Part shown: piece by piece, positions 8,335 through 16,431 of the stretch | How the letters are laid out: each line of letters starts with the position of its first letter | How positions within the stretch are numbered: the stretch's first letter is position 1 | Assembly (NCBI GenBank): GCA_900540885.1 | Contig: UQHJ01000011.1 | Location: forward strand, 1 to 48,222 | Length of the DNA: 48,222 nt | DNA from: an uncultured Prevotella sp. | GTDB lineage: Bacteria; Bacteroidota; Bacteroidia; Bacteroidales; Bacteroidaceae | Direction of reading: 5' to 3' | The notes under the pieces: generated by a model | What the model was told of the DNA's origin: nothing | Databases searched by the model: none | Seen by the model: the letters and a program-made list of their open reading frames with translations, nothing else | Program-made: the position numbers and the translations under genes

Positions 8335-9459
8335 ATGGACGAAATAATCAAGGGAAACAACACGTTATTGCCAAACGGTTATACCCAATGGCGTAAAGAT
8401 ATTGAACAACTAATTGATACTGCCAAACTTCATACGGCTCTTAATGTGAACGTAGGTACTTTGACCTTGTATTGGAACATTGGTAAAAGTATATTGCAAA
8501 AACAAGAGCAGGAGGGTTGGGGCAAACAGGTTATAGAGCAACTGTCAAAGGATTTAATCTCTCGTTATCCAGATGACCGTGGTTATTCTGTACGTAACCT
8601 GCGATATATGAAACGCTTTGCATCAGCATATCCTGATTTTCCAATTCTGCAAGTGCCACTTGCAGAATTAAAAGAGTTGCCAATTCTGCAAGCGACACTT
8701 GCAGAATTAGAGAATGAAGGCAAGGAATTTGTGCAAGTACCGCTTGCACAAATATCTTGGTATCACCATATTTCATTGTTGCCCAAGGTGAAAGACGAAG
8801 CAGAGCGTGCTTACTATATAACAGAAACTGCCCAAAATGGGTGGAGTCGTGATGTGATGCTTCTTCAGATAGACAATGGGTATATCCATGCAAAAGGTCA
8901 TGCCATCAACAACTTTGAGCAGACATTGCCACCTCCTCAGTCTGACTTGGCTCGCTACATATTCAAAGACCCTTATAATTTCTCGTTCATCGGAACAGTC
9001 GCATTGCAAAACGAATTGGATATAGAAAAGTCATTGACAAGCAAGATTACTGATTTTCTTCTTGAAATGGGGCGTGGCTTTGCATACATAGGCAGACAAT
9101 ACCATATTTCGGTTGACGGTGATGATTACTATATCGACTTATTGATGTACCACCTCAAATTGCATTGCTATGTTGTGGTGGAGCTAAAAGCTGTGGAGTT
9201 CAAGCCTGAGTTTGTTAGCAAACTTAACTTCTATATTTCGGCTGTTGACGACTTGGTGAAATCCCCAGAAGACAAGCCTACCATTGGTTTGCTCCTTTGC
9301 CGAACTAAGAGCAACAAGAAAGCGGAGTTTTCGCTTCGCGGCATTACTCAACCAATGGGCATTGCACAATATGAAACGGAAAAACTCTTTGCTGATGTAG
9401 CATCGGCATTGCCGCAGATTGAGGAAATAGAGAAATCTGTTAAAGATTTAGAAAAGTGA
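8335..9459 (+). CDS. DUF1016 (YhcG-type) PDDEXK nuclease family protein with in-frame palindromic repeats
   Basis: The protein has an N-terminal winged-helix DUF1016_N domain ('GTLTLYWNIGKSI...SVRNLRYMKRFASAYPDF') and a C-terminal PD-(D/E)XK-like domain ('YYIDLLMYHLKLHCYVVVELKAVEFKPE', D and E-L-K visible). DUF1016 genes often lie between hsdM and hsdS in Bacteroidetes; their exact role is not known to me. Between residues about 104 and 140 the sequence contains three related peptide repeats (ILQVPLAEL, ILQATLAEL, VQVPLAQI), each encoded by a 27-bp palindrome, which look like an in-frame expansion of a hinge ahead of 'SWYHHI'. ATG 8335 is preferred to an in-frame TTG at 8317 inside hsdM. Confidence 0.85.
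   Translation: MDEIIKGNNTLLPNGYTQWRKDIEQLIDTAKLHTALNVNVGTLTLYWNIGKSILQKQEQEGWGKQVIEQLSKDLISRYPDDRGYSVRNLRYMKRFASAYPDFPILQVPLAELKELPILQATLAELENEGKEFVQVPLAQISWYHHISLLPKVKDEAERAYYITETAQNGWSRDVMLLQIDNGYIHAKGHAINNFEQTLPPPQSDLARYIFKDPYNFSFIGTVALQNELDIEKSLTSKITDFLLEMGRGFAYIGRQYHISVDGDDYYIDLLMYHLKLHCYVVVELKAVEFKPEFVSKLNFYISAVDDLVKSPEDKPTIGLLLCRTKSNKKAEFSLRGITQPMGIAQYETEKLFADVASALPQIEEIEKSVKDLEK
8643..8753. repeat. Three 27-bp palindromes inside the DUF1016 coding sequence
   Basis: Unit 1 (8643-8669) is a perfect palindrome with 13-bp arms AATTCTGCAAGTG around one base. Unit 2 (8682-8708) has the same outer sequence with one arm mismatch. Unit 3 (8727-8753) has 11-bp perfect arms ATTTGTGCAAG. Each unit is nine codons, so copies can be added or lost without breaking the frame. 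Confidence 0.85.
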
Positions 9460-9541
9460 CAAAGATTTACATAATAGTGATTAATGGGCAGATATTTCCA
9501 TTTTGGAAACACCTGACTACTATCACAATATAATGGAATAA

Positions 9542-10150
9542 ATGGAACTAAAAAAATACAAACTTGCCGACATCGCTAAAATTGAGATTAGCGGTGTTGA
9601 CAAGAAAACAATAGAGGGTGAAACACCTGTGCGTCTGTGCAACTTTGTTGACGTCTATTACAACTGGGCTGTCACCAAAGAAAAAGCAAAGTCGTTTATG
9701 GCAGCATCAGCCAAACAGACAGAAATTGACAAGTGCTCAATAGGCAAAGGCATGGTTGCAATAACAAAGGATAGTGAAACAAGGGACGATATAGGTGTTG
9801 CCACTTATATCGCCGACGACTTCGAGAATGTCGTTCTTGGTTATCATTGTGCCTTGATTATTCCCAATTCTGCTATTGTTAACGGAAAATATCTGAATGC
9901 TTTTATGCACACTCGCTACATCCAGAAGTATTTTGAAAATAATGCTTCTGGTAGTGGTCAGCGTTACACTCTTTCCAATGATACGATAGGCAACATACCT
10001 GTATTGCTCCCATCTATAGAGGAACAGCATATCATTGGAAATGTGTTGGCTGGCATTGACCGCAAAATAGAACTCAACAAGCAGATAAATGATAATTTAC
10101 CGATGCTTGACCATTCATCAGGAGGGGCAAGAGTTCGTCGCGCTGTTTAG
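9542..10150 (+). CDS. hsdS: Type I specificity subunit, expressed half (TRD1), truncated by inversion
   Basis: HsdS supplies DNA recognition. This frame carries the first target recognition domain (about 1-160) and the first conserved helical region ('PSIEEQHIIGNVLAGIDRKIELNKQINDNL', about 160-188). It then runs into non-homologous sequence (PMLDHSSGG...) and stops at 202, half the usual length. The break is exactly at the 16-bp site 10084-10099. On inversion of 10084-10824 the frame would continue as INDNL-EAMAKQLYDYW into the second TRD, giving about 475 residues. In this orientation it may act as a half-subunit that dimerises, or be inactive. Confidence 0.85.
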   Translation: MELKKYKLADIAKIEISGVDKKTIEGETPVRLCNFVDVYYNWAVTKEKAKSFMAASAKQTEIDKCSIGKGMVAITKDSETRDDIGVATYIADDFENVVLGYHCALIIPNSAIVNGKYLNAFMHTRYIQKYFENNASGSGQRYTLSNDTIGNIPVLLPSIEEQHIIGNVLAGIDRKIELNKQINDNLPMLDHSSGGARVRRAV

Positions 10151-10853
10151 TGAGTTCAATGTTCTCCTTACGAAGATTTACCATCATTGTTATTATATTT
10201 CTGACTTCTTTTGCAAACACTTTGATTATATTTTCGTGATATAAAATAGGCATATCTCTTAATGTTCTTAGTGATACAAATTTCTGAATACTTCCCGAAA
10301 GACTGTTCCCTTCATAATGCTTATAATCGCAAGAAGATAAATATAGATACATATATTCCGAAAACCATCGCTTTGCAGATGTTTTGAATAGTGCCATATT
10401 CTTTATAGCAAAGTTTATATTTGTTTCTTCTACAAAATAACTATTACCGATAGTTCCTATCATAGAGAATAGAATATCATTAGTATCAACTTTACTACGT
10501 TTGTTTATGCTTTCGTAGTCTTCTTTTGAGATTTTATAAGCACTTGCATAGTCAAGTCCTCTTTCCGTAAGGTGTTTTGAGGTAAGCAGAAAATACCCAT
10601 TGTCTTGTGGCTTGGGTGAGTCATGTGTGCCATCTTTAACTTCAATTATTTCTGATAGCGATTTAACATCAAAATATGTTGGTATCTCTCGCTTTAACTT
10701 CTCATTCCAGACCATAGCCCCACCACTTGCTTTATACGGCTTACCCTCCTCATTCGGAAAGTCAAACTGCACAAACCAATAGTCGTAGAGTTGTTTTGCC
10801 ATTGCCTCTAAATTATCATTTATCGGCAAAGGCTTACCCTCTGCCGATAGCAT
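10074..10853 (-). CDS. hsdS: Type I specificity subunit, inverted second half (TRD2)
   Basis: On the opposite strand to hsdS this frame encodes the rest of an HsdS: the end of a conserved region ('INDNLEAMAKQLYDYWFVQFDFPN'), a full target recognition domain ('FDVKSLSEIIEVKDGTHDSP' onward) and the terminal conserved helix ('LTKQRDELLPLLMNGQA'). The homology begins at the inverted repeat 10809-10824; upstream residues are read from the 3' end of the neighbouring mob-region gene, so it has no native start. An in-frame ATG at 10853 could be used by coupling to that gene. It is best seen as the reserve half of an invertible hsdS. Confidence 0.8.
   Translation of the reverse strand: MLSAEGKPLPINDNLEAMAKQLYDYWFVQFDFPNEEGKPYKASGGAMVWNEKLKREIPTYFDVKSLSEIIEVKDGTHDSPKPQDNGYFLLTSKHLTERGLDYASAYKISKEDYESINKRSKVDTNDILFSMIGTIGNSYFVEETNINFAIKNMALFKTSAKRWFSEYMYLYLSSCDYKHYEGNSLSGSIQKFVSLRTLRDMPILYHENIIKVFAKEVRNIITMMVNLRKENIELTKQRDELLPLLMNGQASVNYHLSAC
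10084..10824. repeat. Invertible hsdS segment bounded by 16-bp inverted repeats
   Basis: GATAAATGATAATTTA at 10084-10099 recurs as its exact reverse complement at 10809-10824. Both copies encode the I-N-D-N-L of the HsdS conserved region, and swapping the segment restores a continuous reading frame from 9542 to a stop at 10969. The repeats are therefore the likely recombination sites of a phase-variation switch. Confidence 0.85.
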
Positions 10854-11268
10854 ACAAAAAGGCGATGCCGATAGAAGCAAACCAAATAATAAGTAGCACT
10901 TTCATCCAAAAGTCTGATAGCCACACACCCTCGCCTCGTTTACAAACTTCGCAAATACATTGCTCATGAGCCTTTACCATGGCTAATTGTTCCGCTACAT
11001 GCTTTTTCAAAAGTTCCGTTTCTTCTTGTATATAACCATTCTTCACAAGGCGAAATTGGTCTATATCGGCTTGCTTGATAGTTAGTTCTACAGGTTGCGA
11101 AGTTATGTTCTTTAGTTGCTCTACAACAGACAGCAAGCATTTATTCAACTGAGTTGTTGCTTCTATGAGTTTGGCTATTTTGTCTGTCTCCGTATTCAGT
11201 GTTTCCGTATTATCAACACTCTGTATCAGAGTGGATATGTCTACTCTGTCATTCTTTGATGTTCTCAT
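10834..11268 (-). CDS. Small coiled-coil protein with C-terminal membrane segment, mobilization region
   Basis: This is a 144-residue protein of no family I can name. Residues 1-100 are predicted helical and coiled-coil-like ('LIEATTQLNKCLLSVVEQLKNI'), a short 'CICEVC' pair of cysteines sits near 105, and one hydrophobic segment (about 120-141, 'VLLIIWFASIGIAFLYAI') lies at the end. It is the last gene after the relaxase on the minus strand, starting 21 nt after the relaxase stop, and fits the third, accessory gene of Bacteroides mobilization operons. Its stop lies 10 nt from the hsdS inversion site, so transcription from here would enter the inverted hsdS half. Confidence 0.65.
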   Translation of the reverse strand: MRTSKNDRVDISTLIQSVDNTETLNTETDKIAKLIEATTQLNKCLLSVVEQLKNITSQPVELTIKQADIDQFRLVKNGYIQEETELLKKHVAEQLAMVKAHEQCICEVCKRGEGVWLSDFWMKVLLIIWFASIGIAFLYAIGRG

Positions 11269-11289
11269 ATTATAATTTGGGCTAGTTGT

Positions 11290-12516
11290 TCATCGTCTGT
11301 TTCCTCTTTTGACAGCAGGGCGGCACATTTGGCTTGCCATTCGTGCGCATCGTCTTGCCCATTCCAAATCATCTTCATCCTTGTTTCTGCCCCAACCATC
11401 GGGAGTGCTGCCACCACCGCCAGTGGACTCTGACATCTGTGTAGCTGCATCAAGATAGCCAGCGAAAAGAAGAACGGCTGTTTGCTGTAAATCATTGATA
11501 GTGGCGAATACGTTGTTCTCAGGCAAAGAAACATCTTGCATCAGAATATCGTTTGCATTCGATGGAATATCTATCTCGTAGTTATGATAATTCCAGTTGA
11601 TGGAATGGTGTACCAATGATTGAGGTTGGTACTCGTTGCAGTTTCTGCACCTTGCATTATTTGCAGTTTGCAGTTCTGCGGATGTATTTCTTACATGATT
11701 TTCCCTGTCAGCATCTTCTTGTTGAAGAACTTCTTTATGCAGTTTCTCCCATGTTGCTTCTATCTTCGATGGCATAAGGTTTCTGCCTTTACCAAGAGAC
11801 GAAGATTTATAAGTGGAGTTGCCTCTCTTTATGGAATATCCACGGATTATATTTTGAGAGTCCTTTTGCAGCATCATATCATAGCCATATTGTTTTAGTC
11901 GTTCCACATAATCATTCCAATTAAACCTATCCATAGAGCGGAGAGCATCCATACAGTCATTCGTTATCTCTTGTTTGTTTTGTATTGAAATGTCGGATGC
12001 TTGTATCCAGCCTCTACGCTTGGCAATATTATTGGCAGCAGCCATAGCCCTTATATGGATGTTGTGGTCATTGTTGATGTTGCCGTCATTGTCTATTCGG
12101 TTGGCATCAATGTGAAGATGCAAAATGCCACTCTTGCTGTCACGATGAAGTGACACTACATATTGGCTATTACGGAGATTGGTATGTCTGTCTTTTGCAC
12201 ATTTATTTTTCTCTGATAAATCGATGGAGTCAAACTCTCGAATGAAATCGTCTGCAAGTTTTTCCCAATCCGTATTAGTCCAGCCTTTAGTTTCTTCGGA
12301 TGTTGGAGATACCTCAATTCTAATCATGTTGTTCTTGATTGCCTTGGAACGTTCGCCAAGAAATTTTGCTTGGTGCAACAACATTCTTGACCATAAAGAC
12401 TCCGCAGCTACATTGTCAGGCAACAGGTGCAACTTGATAATGTCCGCCTTGTCTTTGTTCACTACATATCGCATGGAGTTTGCACCATGTGATATTGCTC
12501 TTGCCTTTGCTATCAT
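11290..12516 (-). CDS. Relaxase / mobilization nuclease (MobB-like)
   Basis: The protein nicks the transfer origin and leads DNA into the recipient cell. The N-terminus 'MIAKARAISHGANSMRYVVNKDKADII' is typical of Bacteroides MobB-type relaxases, and the metal-binding histidine motif is 'HLHIDANRID'. The C-terminal part (about 290-408) is of lower complexity. The start at 12516 is 14 nt after the MobA-like stop and matches the family N-terminus; a longer reading to 12597 would overlap that gene. Helper conjugation functions are absent, so it would be mobilised in trans. Confidence 0.85.
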   Translation of the reverse strand: MIAKARAISHGANSMRYVVNKDKADIIKLHLLPDNVAAESLWSRMLLHQAKFLGERSKAIKNNMIRIEVSPTSEETKGWTNTDWEKLADDFIREFDSIDLSEKNKCAKDRHTNLRNSQYVVSLHRDSKSGILHLHIDANRIDNDGNINNDHNIHIRAMAAANNIAKRRGWIQASDISIQNKQEITNDCMDALRSMDRFNWNDYVERLKQYGYDMMLQKDSQNIIRGYSIKRGNSTYKSSSLGKGRNLMPSKIEATWEKLHKEVLQQEDADRENHVRNTSAELQTANNARCRNCNEYQPQSLVHHSINWNYHNYEIDIPSNANDILMQDVSLPENNVFATINDLQQTAVLLFAGYLDAATQMSESTGGGGSTPDGWGRNKDEDDLEWARRCARMASQMCRPAVKRGNRR

Positions 12517-12530
12517 GTCATTCTCAATTT

Positions 12531-12899
12531 TTATAATGTCAGATAATCTTTGATGTCGCCCCAACGAGTTATAAGTGGAACGGCTGCTTTCATCCATTCT
12601 TCAACAAACTTGGTGTTGTGGAAATATAGACCTCGCTTGTCGCTCTGTATACTCTTGACTGCACTGACAATTCTAATCAAGTCGCCACGTGCATCAGCCA
12701 AACTACATAAGGCTTCAATTTCTCGGTTGGTCAGTCTTTGTTTGGGATGTTGTCCCAATACGCACTTGCGCACATAGTTACTGACTGTCAAGCCACAGGT
12801 ATTGGCAAGTTCTGCAACTCGGTTGTATTCGTCAGAGGTTACTCTGACCTCCAAACGCTCCGTGCGTTTGAGGGTTGTATTATTCTTTGTTGTTGCCAT
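12531..12899 (-). CDS. MobA-like ribbon-helix-helix mobilization accessory protein
   Basis: The 122-residue protein starts at 'MATTKNNTTLKRTERLEVRVTSDEY', with a ribbon-helix-helix DNA-binding core ('RLEVRVTSDEYNRVAELANTCGLTVSNYVRKCVLG'), as in relaxosome accessory proteins (MobA of Bacteroides elements, MobC/NikA type). It directly precedes the relaxase gene and should bind the nearby transfer origin. An upstream in-frame extension to 13052 exists but has no resemblance to the family and crosses the probable oriT, so ATG 12899 is chosen. Confidence 0.85.
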   Translation of the reverse strand: MATTKNNTTLKRTERLEVRVTSDEYNRVAELANTCGLTVSNYVRKCVLGQHPKQRLTNREIEALCSLADARGDLIRIVSAVKSIQSDKRGLYFHNTKFVEEWMKAAVPLITRWGDIKDYLTL

Positions 12900-13098
12900 A
12901 ATATGGTGTTTATAATTGTTGATATTAGGGAATAGAAAAGGCATCGGTGCGAGCTTGCGAGTGCTGCAAGAATCCACTGCCGTATGAATAAGCCTCGCTG
13001 ATTTGTACGACATTGGCATTTCTTGCAACGCTACCAATAAACTTTCTGACACAGCTTCATCTTTTCCTTCCCTTTATTCGTTATCGTTTCAAGTCACA
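12900..13098. other. Probable transfer-origin region (oriT candidate)
   Basis: This 199-bp gap between the primase-like gene and the mobA-like gene is where oriT normally lies in such modules. It contains an inverted repeat TGCAAGAA/TTCTTGCA (12965-12972 and 13020-13027) and a repeated TGCGAG beside it. The nick site cannot be assigned from the sequence alone. Confidence 0.35.
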
Positions 13099-14136
13099 TT
13101 ATTGCATAGGCTTGCTTTCAGCGTTGTAAAAACCGACCAACTCCAATTGTAATCGTTCTATCAATGTGCCAATGCAAGGATTGCGTTTTATAATTCGCTG
13201 AAGTGCCATTACTGATGTTTCTGTCATGAGCAGGAAATCGGCAATATCCAATCCTTTTTTGCGTTGTTCTTCGGTAGCCACAAGTTCCAAGTGTTCACTT
13301 ATAATGACCTTGCTACATACGGCTGAAAGCATTGGTATTTTGGCTTTCCATGCCTCAAATGCGCCCAAGTCAGGACACAACATAACAGAGCGGTTCTTCA
13401 ACACCCTTATGCTTTCTTCCCTAAAACAGCCATGTATGCCACCTGTTGCCAACCATATAAAATCGGGCATGAAGTGAGAGGCTATTAAGGCAGACTTTTC
13501 ACTCTCTACTATTGCAACTGGTTTGGATGGATATTGTGATAAAAGATGTTCGCCAAACAAACATTGCTTCATGTTGAAGTTTTGTAAATGTAGTTCACTA
13601 TGCACCCAACAGACAAAACTGTGAGGTTCTTTTACCCTATGCCCATCAGACGAATTGTAGAGCATTATCTTACCAGACCTCACTCGACCGTGCCAGTCTA
13701 TTTGCCAGTATACAGTAGCACCGCCCCACTTCTTTGATGTGCCAACCTTGTATAGTCGGAAAATACGATCAGTTTTCTCTTTACCAATGATACCAGTCAA
13801 GAAAACGAACAGAGGATTTATGCTATAATTGGATATAGTCCGTTCCATCAACTCATTATCAATATAAGAGGTCGGTTGCTCTTGTTGCACTACCTTTGTT
13901 ATACGGTTTCCCCGATCCATGTTTTCAACAGACATGGGATTATCCTTGAAGTAGTCAGACGGCTTGTAATGATATTGGCATGAATGTTCATGGTCACATC
14001 TACCCACATAGCCGGGAAAGTGTATCTTGCCTTCTGTGTCAATGTACCTGACAAAACAACGCTTCTTGCCACAGTTGGGGCAAGTAATCTTGTTGCCACG
14101 TTTGTATTTTTGCAGTACAAATCTATACTCTGCCAT
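13099..14136 (-). CDS. Zinc-ribbon / Toprim-type primase-like protein (DUF6371-like)
   Basis: An N-terminal zinc ribbon ('CPNCGKKRC...CDHEHSC', about residues 18-55) resembles the CHC2 finger of DnaG-type primases. A later segment ('PVAIVESEKSALIA', then 'GCFREESIRVL', 'VMLCPDLGAFEAW') matches a Toprim-like fold with E and D metal ligands. Such proteins accompany DUF3987 ATPases in Bacteroidetes integrative elements and probably prime element replication after excision or transfer. ATG 14136 ('MAEYRFVLQKY') is preferred to 14175. Mechanism is inferred from domains. Confidence 0.7.
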   Translation of the reverse strand: MAEYRFVLQKYKRGNKITCPNCGKKRCFVRYIDTEGKIHFPGYVGRCDHEHSCQYHYKPSDYFKDNPMSVENMDRGNRITKVVQQEQPTSYIDNELMERTISNYSINPLFVFLTGIIGKEKTDRIFRLYKVGTSKKWGGATVYWQIDWHGRVRSGKIMLYNSSDGHRVKEPHSFVCWVHSELHLQNFNMKQCLFGEHLLSQYPSKPVAIVESEKSALIASHFMPDFIWLATGGIHGCFREESIRVLKNRSVMLCPDLGAFEAWKAKIPMLSAVCSKVIISEHLELVATEEQRKKGLDIADFLLMTETSVMALQRIIKRNPCIGTLIERLQLELVGFYNAESKPMQ

Positions 14137-14209
14137 AATAATTGCTTTCAGTGGAACATGAAAGAAGAACTGCAAACTGCAATAACTGCAAGGTGCAAAG
14201 CAAATACCA

Positions 14210-15583
14210 CTATTGCAGTTTCTCGTATTCTCCTCGTTTTACTTTCTTGATTATATTGTCGCTTGCAAGACCGACTAAGGCATACATAACCGACCTTTCC
14301 GACAAGCCGACTTCCTTTCCTGCTTGAATGGCATCAGCAGTTGTGAATGTCTTACCCACATTGTTGAGAAATTCTTTCTTCTGTGGCTCAATGCCATCCA
14401 TCACCATGAACTTTTGAATGGCAGTATAACAGTTCTCAAAATAATCACTCAACCGAATGGCTGCTTTGGTGGAGTCTATGTCAACATAGTCCTTATGAAC
14501 CTCACCACAAGCCCATCGCAAGATTTGAACAACCAATGCAAGTCGTGCTGCCAACATCGGTGTCTTCATAATGCGACTATCTACCAGTGCGTCATCCTTT
14601 ATCTTGTTGACTACTCCGATTGCCGCATTGCGCCATGCTGTAAAGTAATCGCTGGCTTCTTTTGAGAATTTCAATACATTCTGTACTGCATCATCATCTT
14701 CATTGAGAGAATAAGGCAAAGCCAATATCTTGTCTATAACACTCTTCCACATTGTAGCATAGTTGTCAAAAGAGGAGAAACCTGACGGTTCGTCATCCGC
14801 CCAATCTGCGATTTTCTGCGAAGTAGGATAGACAAACAAGAAGCGGTCTAAGAAACCGTTGGCTTTATAACCTTTTTCTATCAGTTCATGCATTCGTATG
14901 GTCTGCATGGTGCCTACAATGTTTATAAACGGATTTTCTATGTGAATGGGAACTGGCATACTGCAACGTGACACATCCAATGCCTTACCACTGAACGCTG
15001 TCAGAAGTTGTTCTATCAACTGTCCTTTGCTGTATTGGTTTACGGCATTGAACATCCCCATAATTTCATCCACATACAATACTACTCCACGTTTGTTGTC
15101 ATCATGCGCACGAATCAAGGCTTCTGGTGTGAAGTCGGATATAATGGTTCTACGCAATATCGGCTTGGGTGGAAGTGTTACACTATCTTCCTTCTTACCT
15201 CGTTGTCGTTCCAGAGCCTCATTGTAGTGCTCCATTTCTTCCTTGAACTTACGGATAGTCTTTGCATCGTGCTTGCGGATTGGGCGAAAGGCAAAGTCAA
15301 GAGGCGGAGTCTTGCCCATGCCTGGTCTCCCAACCAATATCATATACATGGCTGCATTGCTTATCCAACCGCCACGAATGCAAATATTCACAGCATTGCC
15401 AATAGCCGTTGAAGCGGCAACCAACAATGAGGCAAGGGTATATTCTATTGAGTAGTTTTCTTGACGAGCCAATGCGAGAACCATATCCTGTAACTTTGCA
15501 GGAAGTGCATCCAGTGGTATCTTGTTCTCATAGACACCTTCAAACTCCATTCTTAAACTGTTGCATAATTCAAGTGCATCCAT
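14210..15583 (-). CDS. DUF3987 P-loop ATPase, probable element replication helicase
   Basis: The protein has Walker A 'VGRPGMGKT' (about residues 83-91), Walker B-like 'VVLYVDEIMG' and a downstream arginine-bearing segment 'GFLDRFLFVYP', as in DUF3987 proteins. A C-terminal winged-helix-like part ('TTADAIQAGKEVGLSERSVMYALVGL') may bind DNA. It overlaps the HTH gene upstream by one base (TAATG), showing translational coupling, and sits beside the primase-like gene, so the two probably form the replication unit of the element. Confidence 0.8.
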   Translation of the reverse strand: MDALELCNSLRMEFEGVYENKIPLDALPAKLQDMVLALARQENYSIEYTLASLLVAASTAIGNAVNICIRGGWISNAAMYMILVGRPGMGKTPPLDFAFRPIRKHDAKTIRKFKEEMEHYNEALERQRGKKEDSVTLPPKPILRRTIISDFTPEALIRAHDDNKRGVVLYVDEIMGMFNAVNQYSKGQLIEQLLTAFSGKALDVSRCSMPVPIHIENPFINIVGTMQTIRMHELIEKGYKANGFLDRFLFVYPTSQKIADWADDEPSGFSSFDNYATMWKSVIDKILALPYSLNEDDDAVQNVLKFSKEASDYFTAWRNAAIGVVNKIKDDALVDSRIMKTPMLAARLALVVQILRWACGEVHKDYVDIDSTKAAIRLSDYFENCYTAIQKFMVMDGIEPQKKEFLNNVGKTFTTADAIQAGKEVGLSERSVMYALVGLASDNIIKKVKRGEYEKLQ

Positions 15584-15942
15584 TAGAATCTGTGGTTACG
15601 TTTTGATTTGAGGAACAGGGTCGCTTCCGCCTCCAATTCCTTTTGCGACTTTATCTTGCCATCATGCAGCCATGTATCAATCTCTGATTTGAGAAACATG
15701 ATGCGTTTACCTCGTTTGTGAAAAGGTATCTGGTGGCAACTCGTCCAACCATAAACAGTTTGCTCGGCAGGATGGTTTGGAAGATACTCACACAGCTCTT
15801 TCAAGTTCATCCACTGATCCGTCTGCGGTTGTACGCTTTGGTTATTGATGTTGTCAACCTTTGATGTAAGCTCATTCAACTTATCCATCATCCATGTCAT
15901 TGCCTTGGGCAAATCATCAAATGTAATGTTCTTTTCTGTCAT
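15583..15942 (-). CDS. Excisionase-type helix-turn-helix protein
   Basis: The protein has 119 residues from 'MTEKNITFDDLPKAM'. The N-terminal half is helical ('MTWMMDKLNELTSKVDNI') and the C-terminal half is a MerR/excisionase-like HTH_17 domain ('WMNLKELCEYLPNHPAEQTVYGWTSCHQIPFHKRGKRIMFLKSEIDTWL'). It is the first gene of the coupled unit with the DUF3987 ATPase. Proteins of this type control excision and replication genes in Bacteroides elements. The start was chosen because residues before it show no conservation-like pattern and the preceding region is repeat-rich. Confidence 0.8.
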   Translation of the reverse strand: MTEKNITFDDLPKAMTWMMDKLNELTSKVDNINNQSVQPQTDQWMNLKELCEYLPNHPAEQTVYGWTSCHQIPFHKRGKRIMFLKSEIDTWLHDGKIKSQKELEAEATLFLKSKRNHRF

Positions 15943-16035
15943 ATCGTTCGTTGATTTTATTGTTCGATTTGAGTGCAAAATAACATGGATTTTGAATGCT
16001 GATTTTATGCTGACAAACATCACATAAACAATCAT

Positions 16036-16369
16036 TATAGAAACATAGTTGTCATATACAAAAGTTATTGATAATCAATGTAGATAATGATAACTATCAT
16101 TATCATTTTGTTTCGGTTATGCAGTATGTCATAGGTATATCATAAGGCAATCATAAGAGATAGTCGTATTGTGTTCTTATTGGTCTTCGGGTATATATGG
16201 GGTGACTTCAAATCACTCCATAGCAGAAACAAAGTACAAAGGGTATGACTTATAATCACATACTTGTGGCGACATCAGCCAATGGTTATAAGGGTGTCGT
16301 TTCAAGCGTACCCCTTGTAAAAAATCCATCATTCTTTGGGGATGAGTTCGGTTGAAACGACCCCATAAA
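16036..16369. other. Repeat-rich control region of the element
   Basis: No gene was found here. The region holds a perfect palindrome GATAATGATA-AC-TATCATTATC (16083-16104), three tandem 11-bp repeats of the type [ag]TCATA[ag]G (16128-16160) and a spaced inverted repeat GTCGTTTCAA/TTGAAACGAC (16296-16305 and 16352-16361). It lies between the integrase terminator and the HTH/ATPase/primase unit, so it may contain an operator, a replication origin or both. Confidence 0.5.
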
Positions 16370-16406
16370 ACAAGAAAGCCACCCACAACAATGCGTGTGG
16401 ATGGCT
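16370..16406 (-). terminator. Terminator of the integrase transcript
   Basis: On the minus strand the stem AGCCATCCACA...TGTGGGTGGCT is followed by TTCTTGTTTT, 25 nt after the integrase stop codon. Confidence 0.7.
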
Positions 16407-16431
16407 GTATATAATAATATGTAGATTATGC

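Noticed and set aside
11265..11534. Open frame of 89 codons overlapping the end of the relaxase gene
   Set aside because: It is in another frame of the same strand with no recognisable features, and the relaxase frame is the better supported.
12900..13052. Upstream extension of the MobA-like protein
   Set aside because: The added residues have no RHH or other pattern and would cover the probable oriT; the family start is at 12899.
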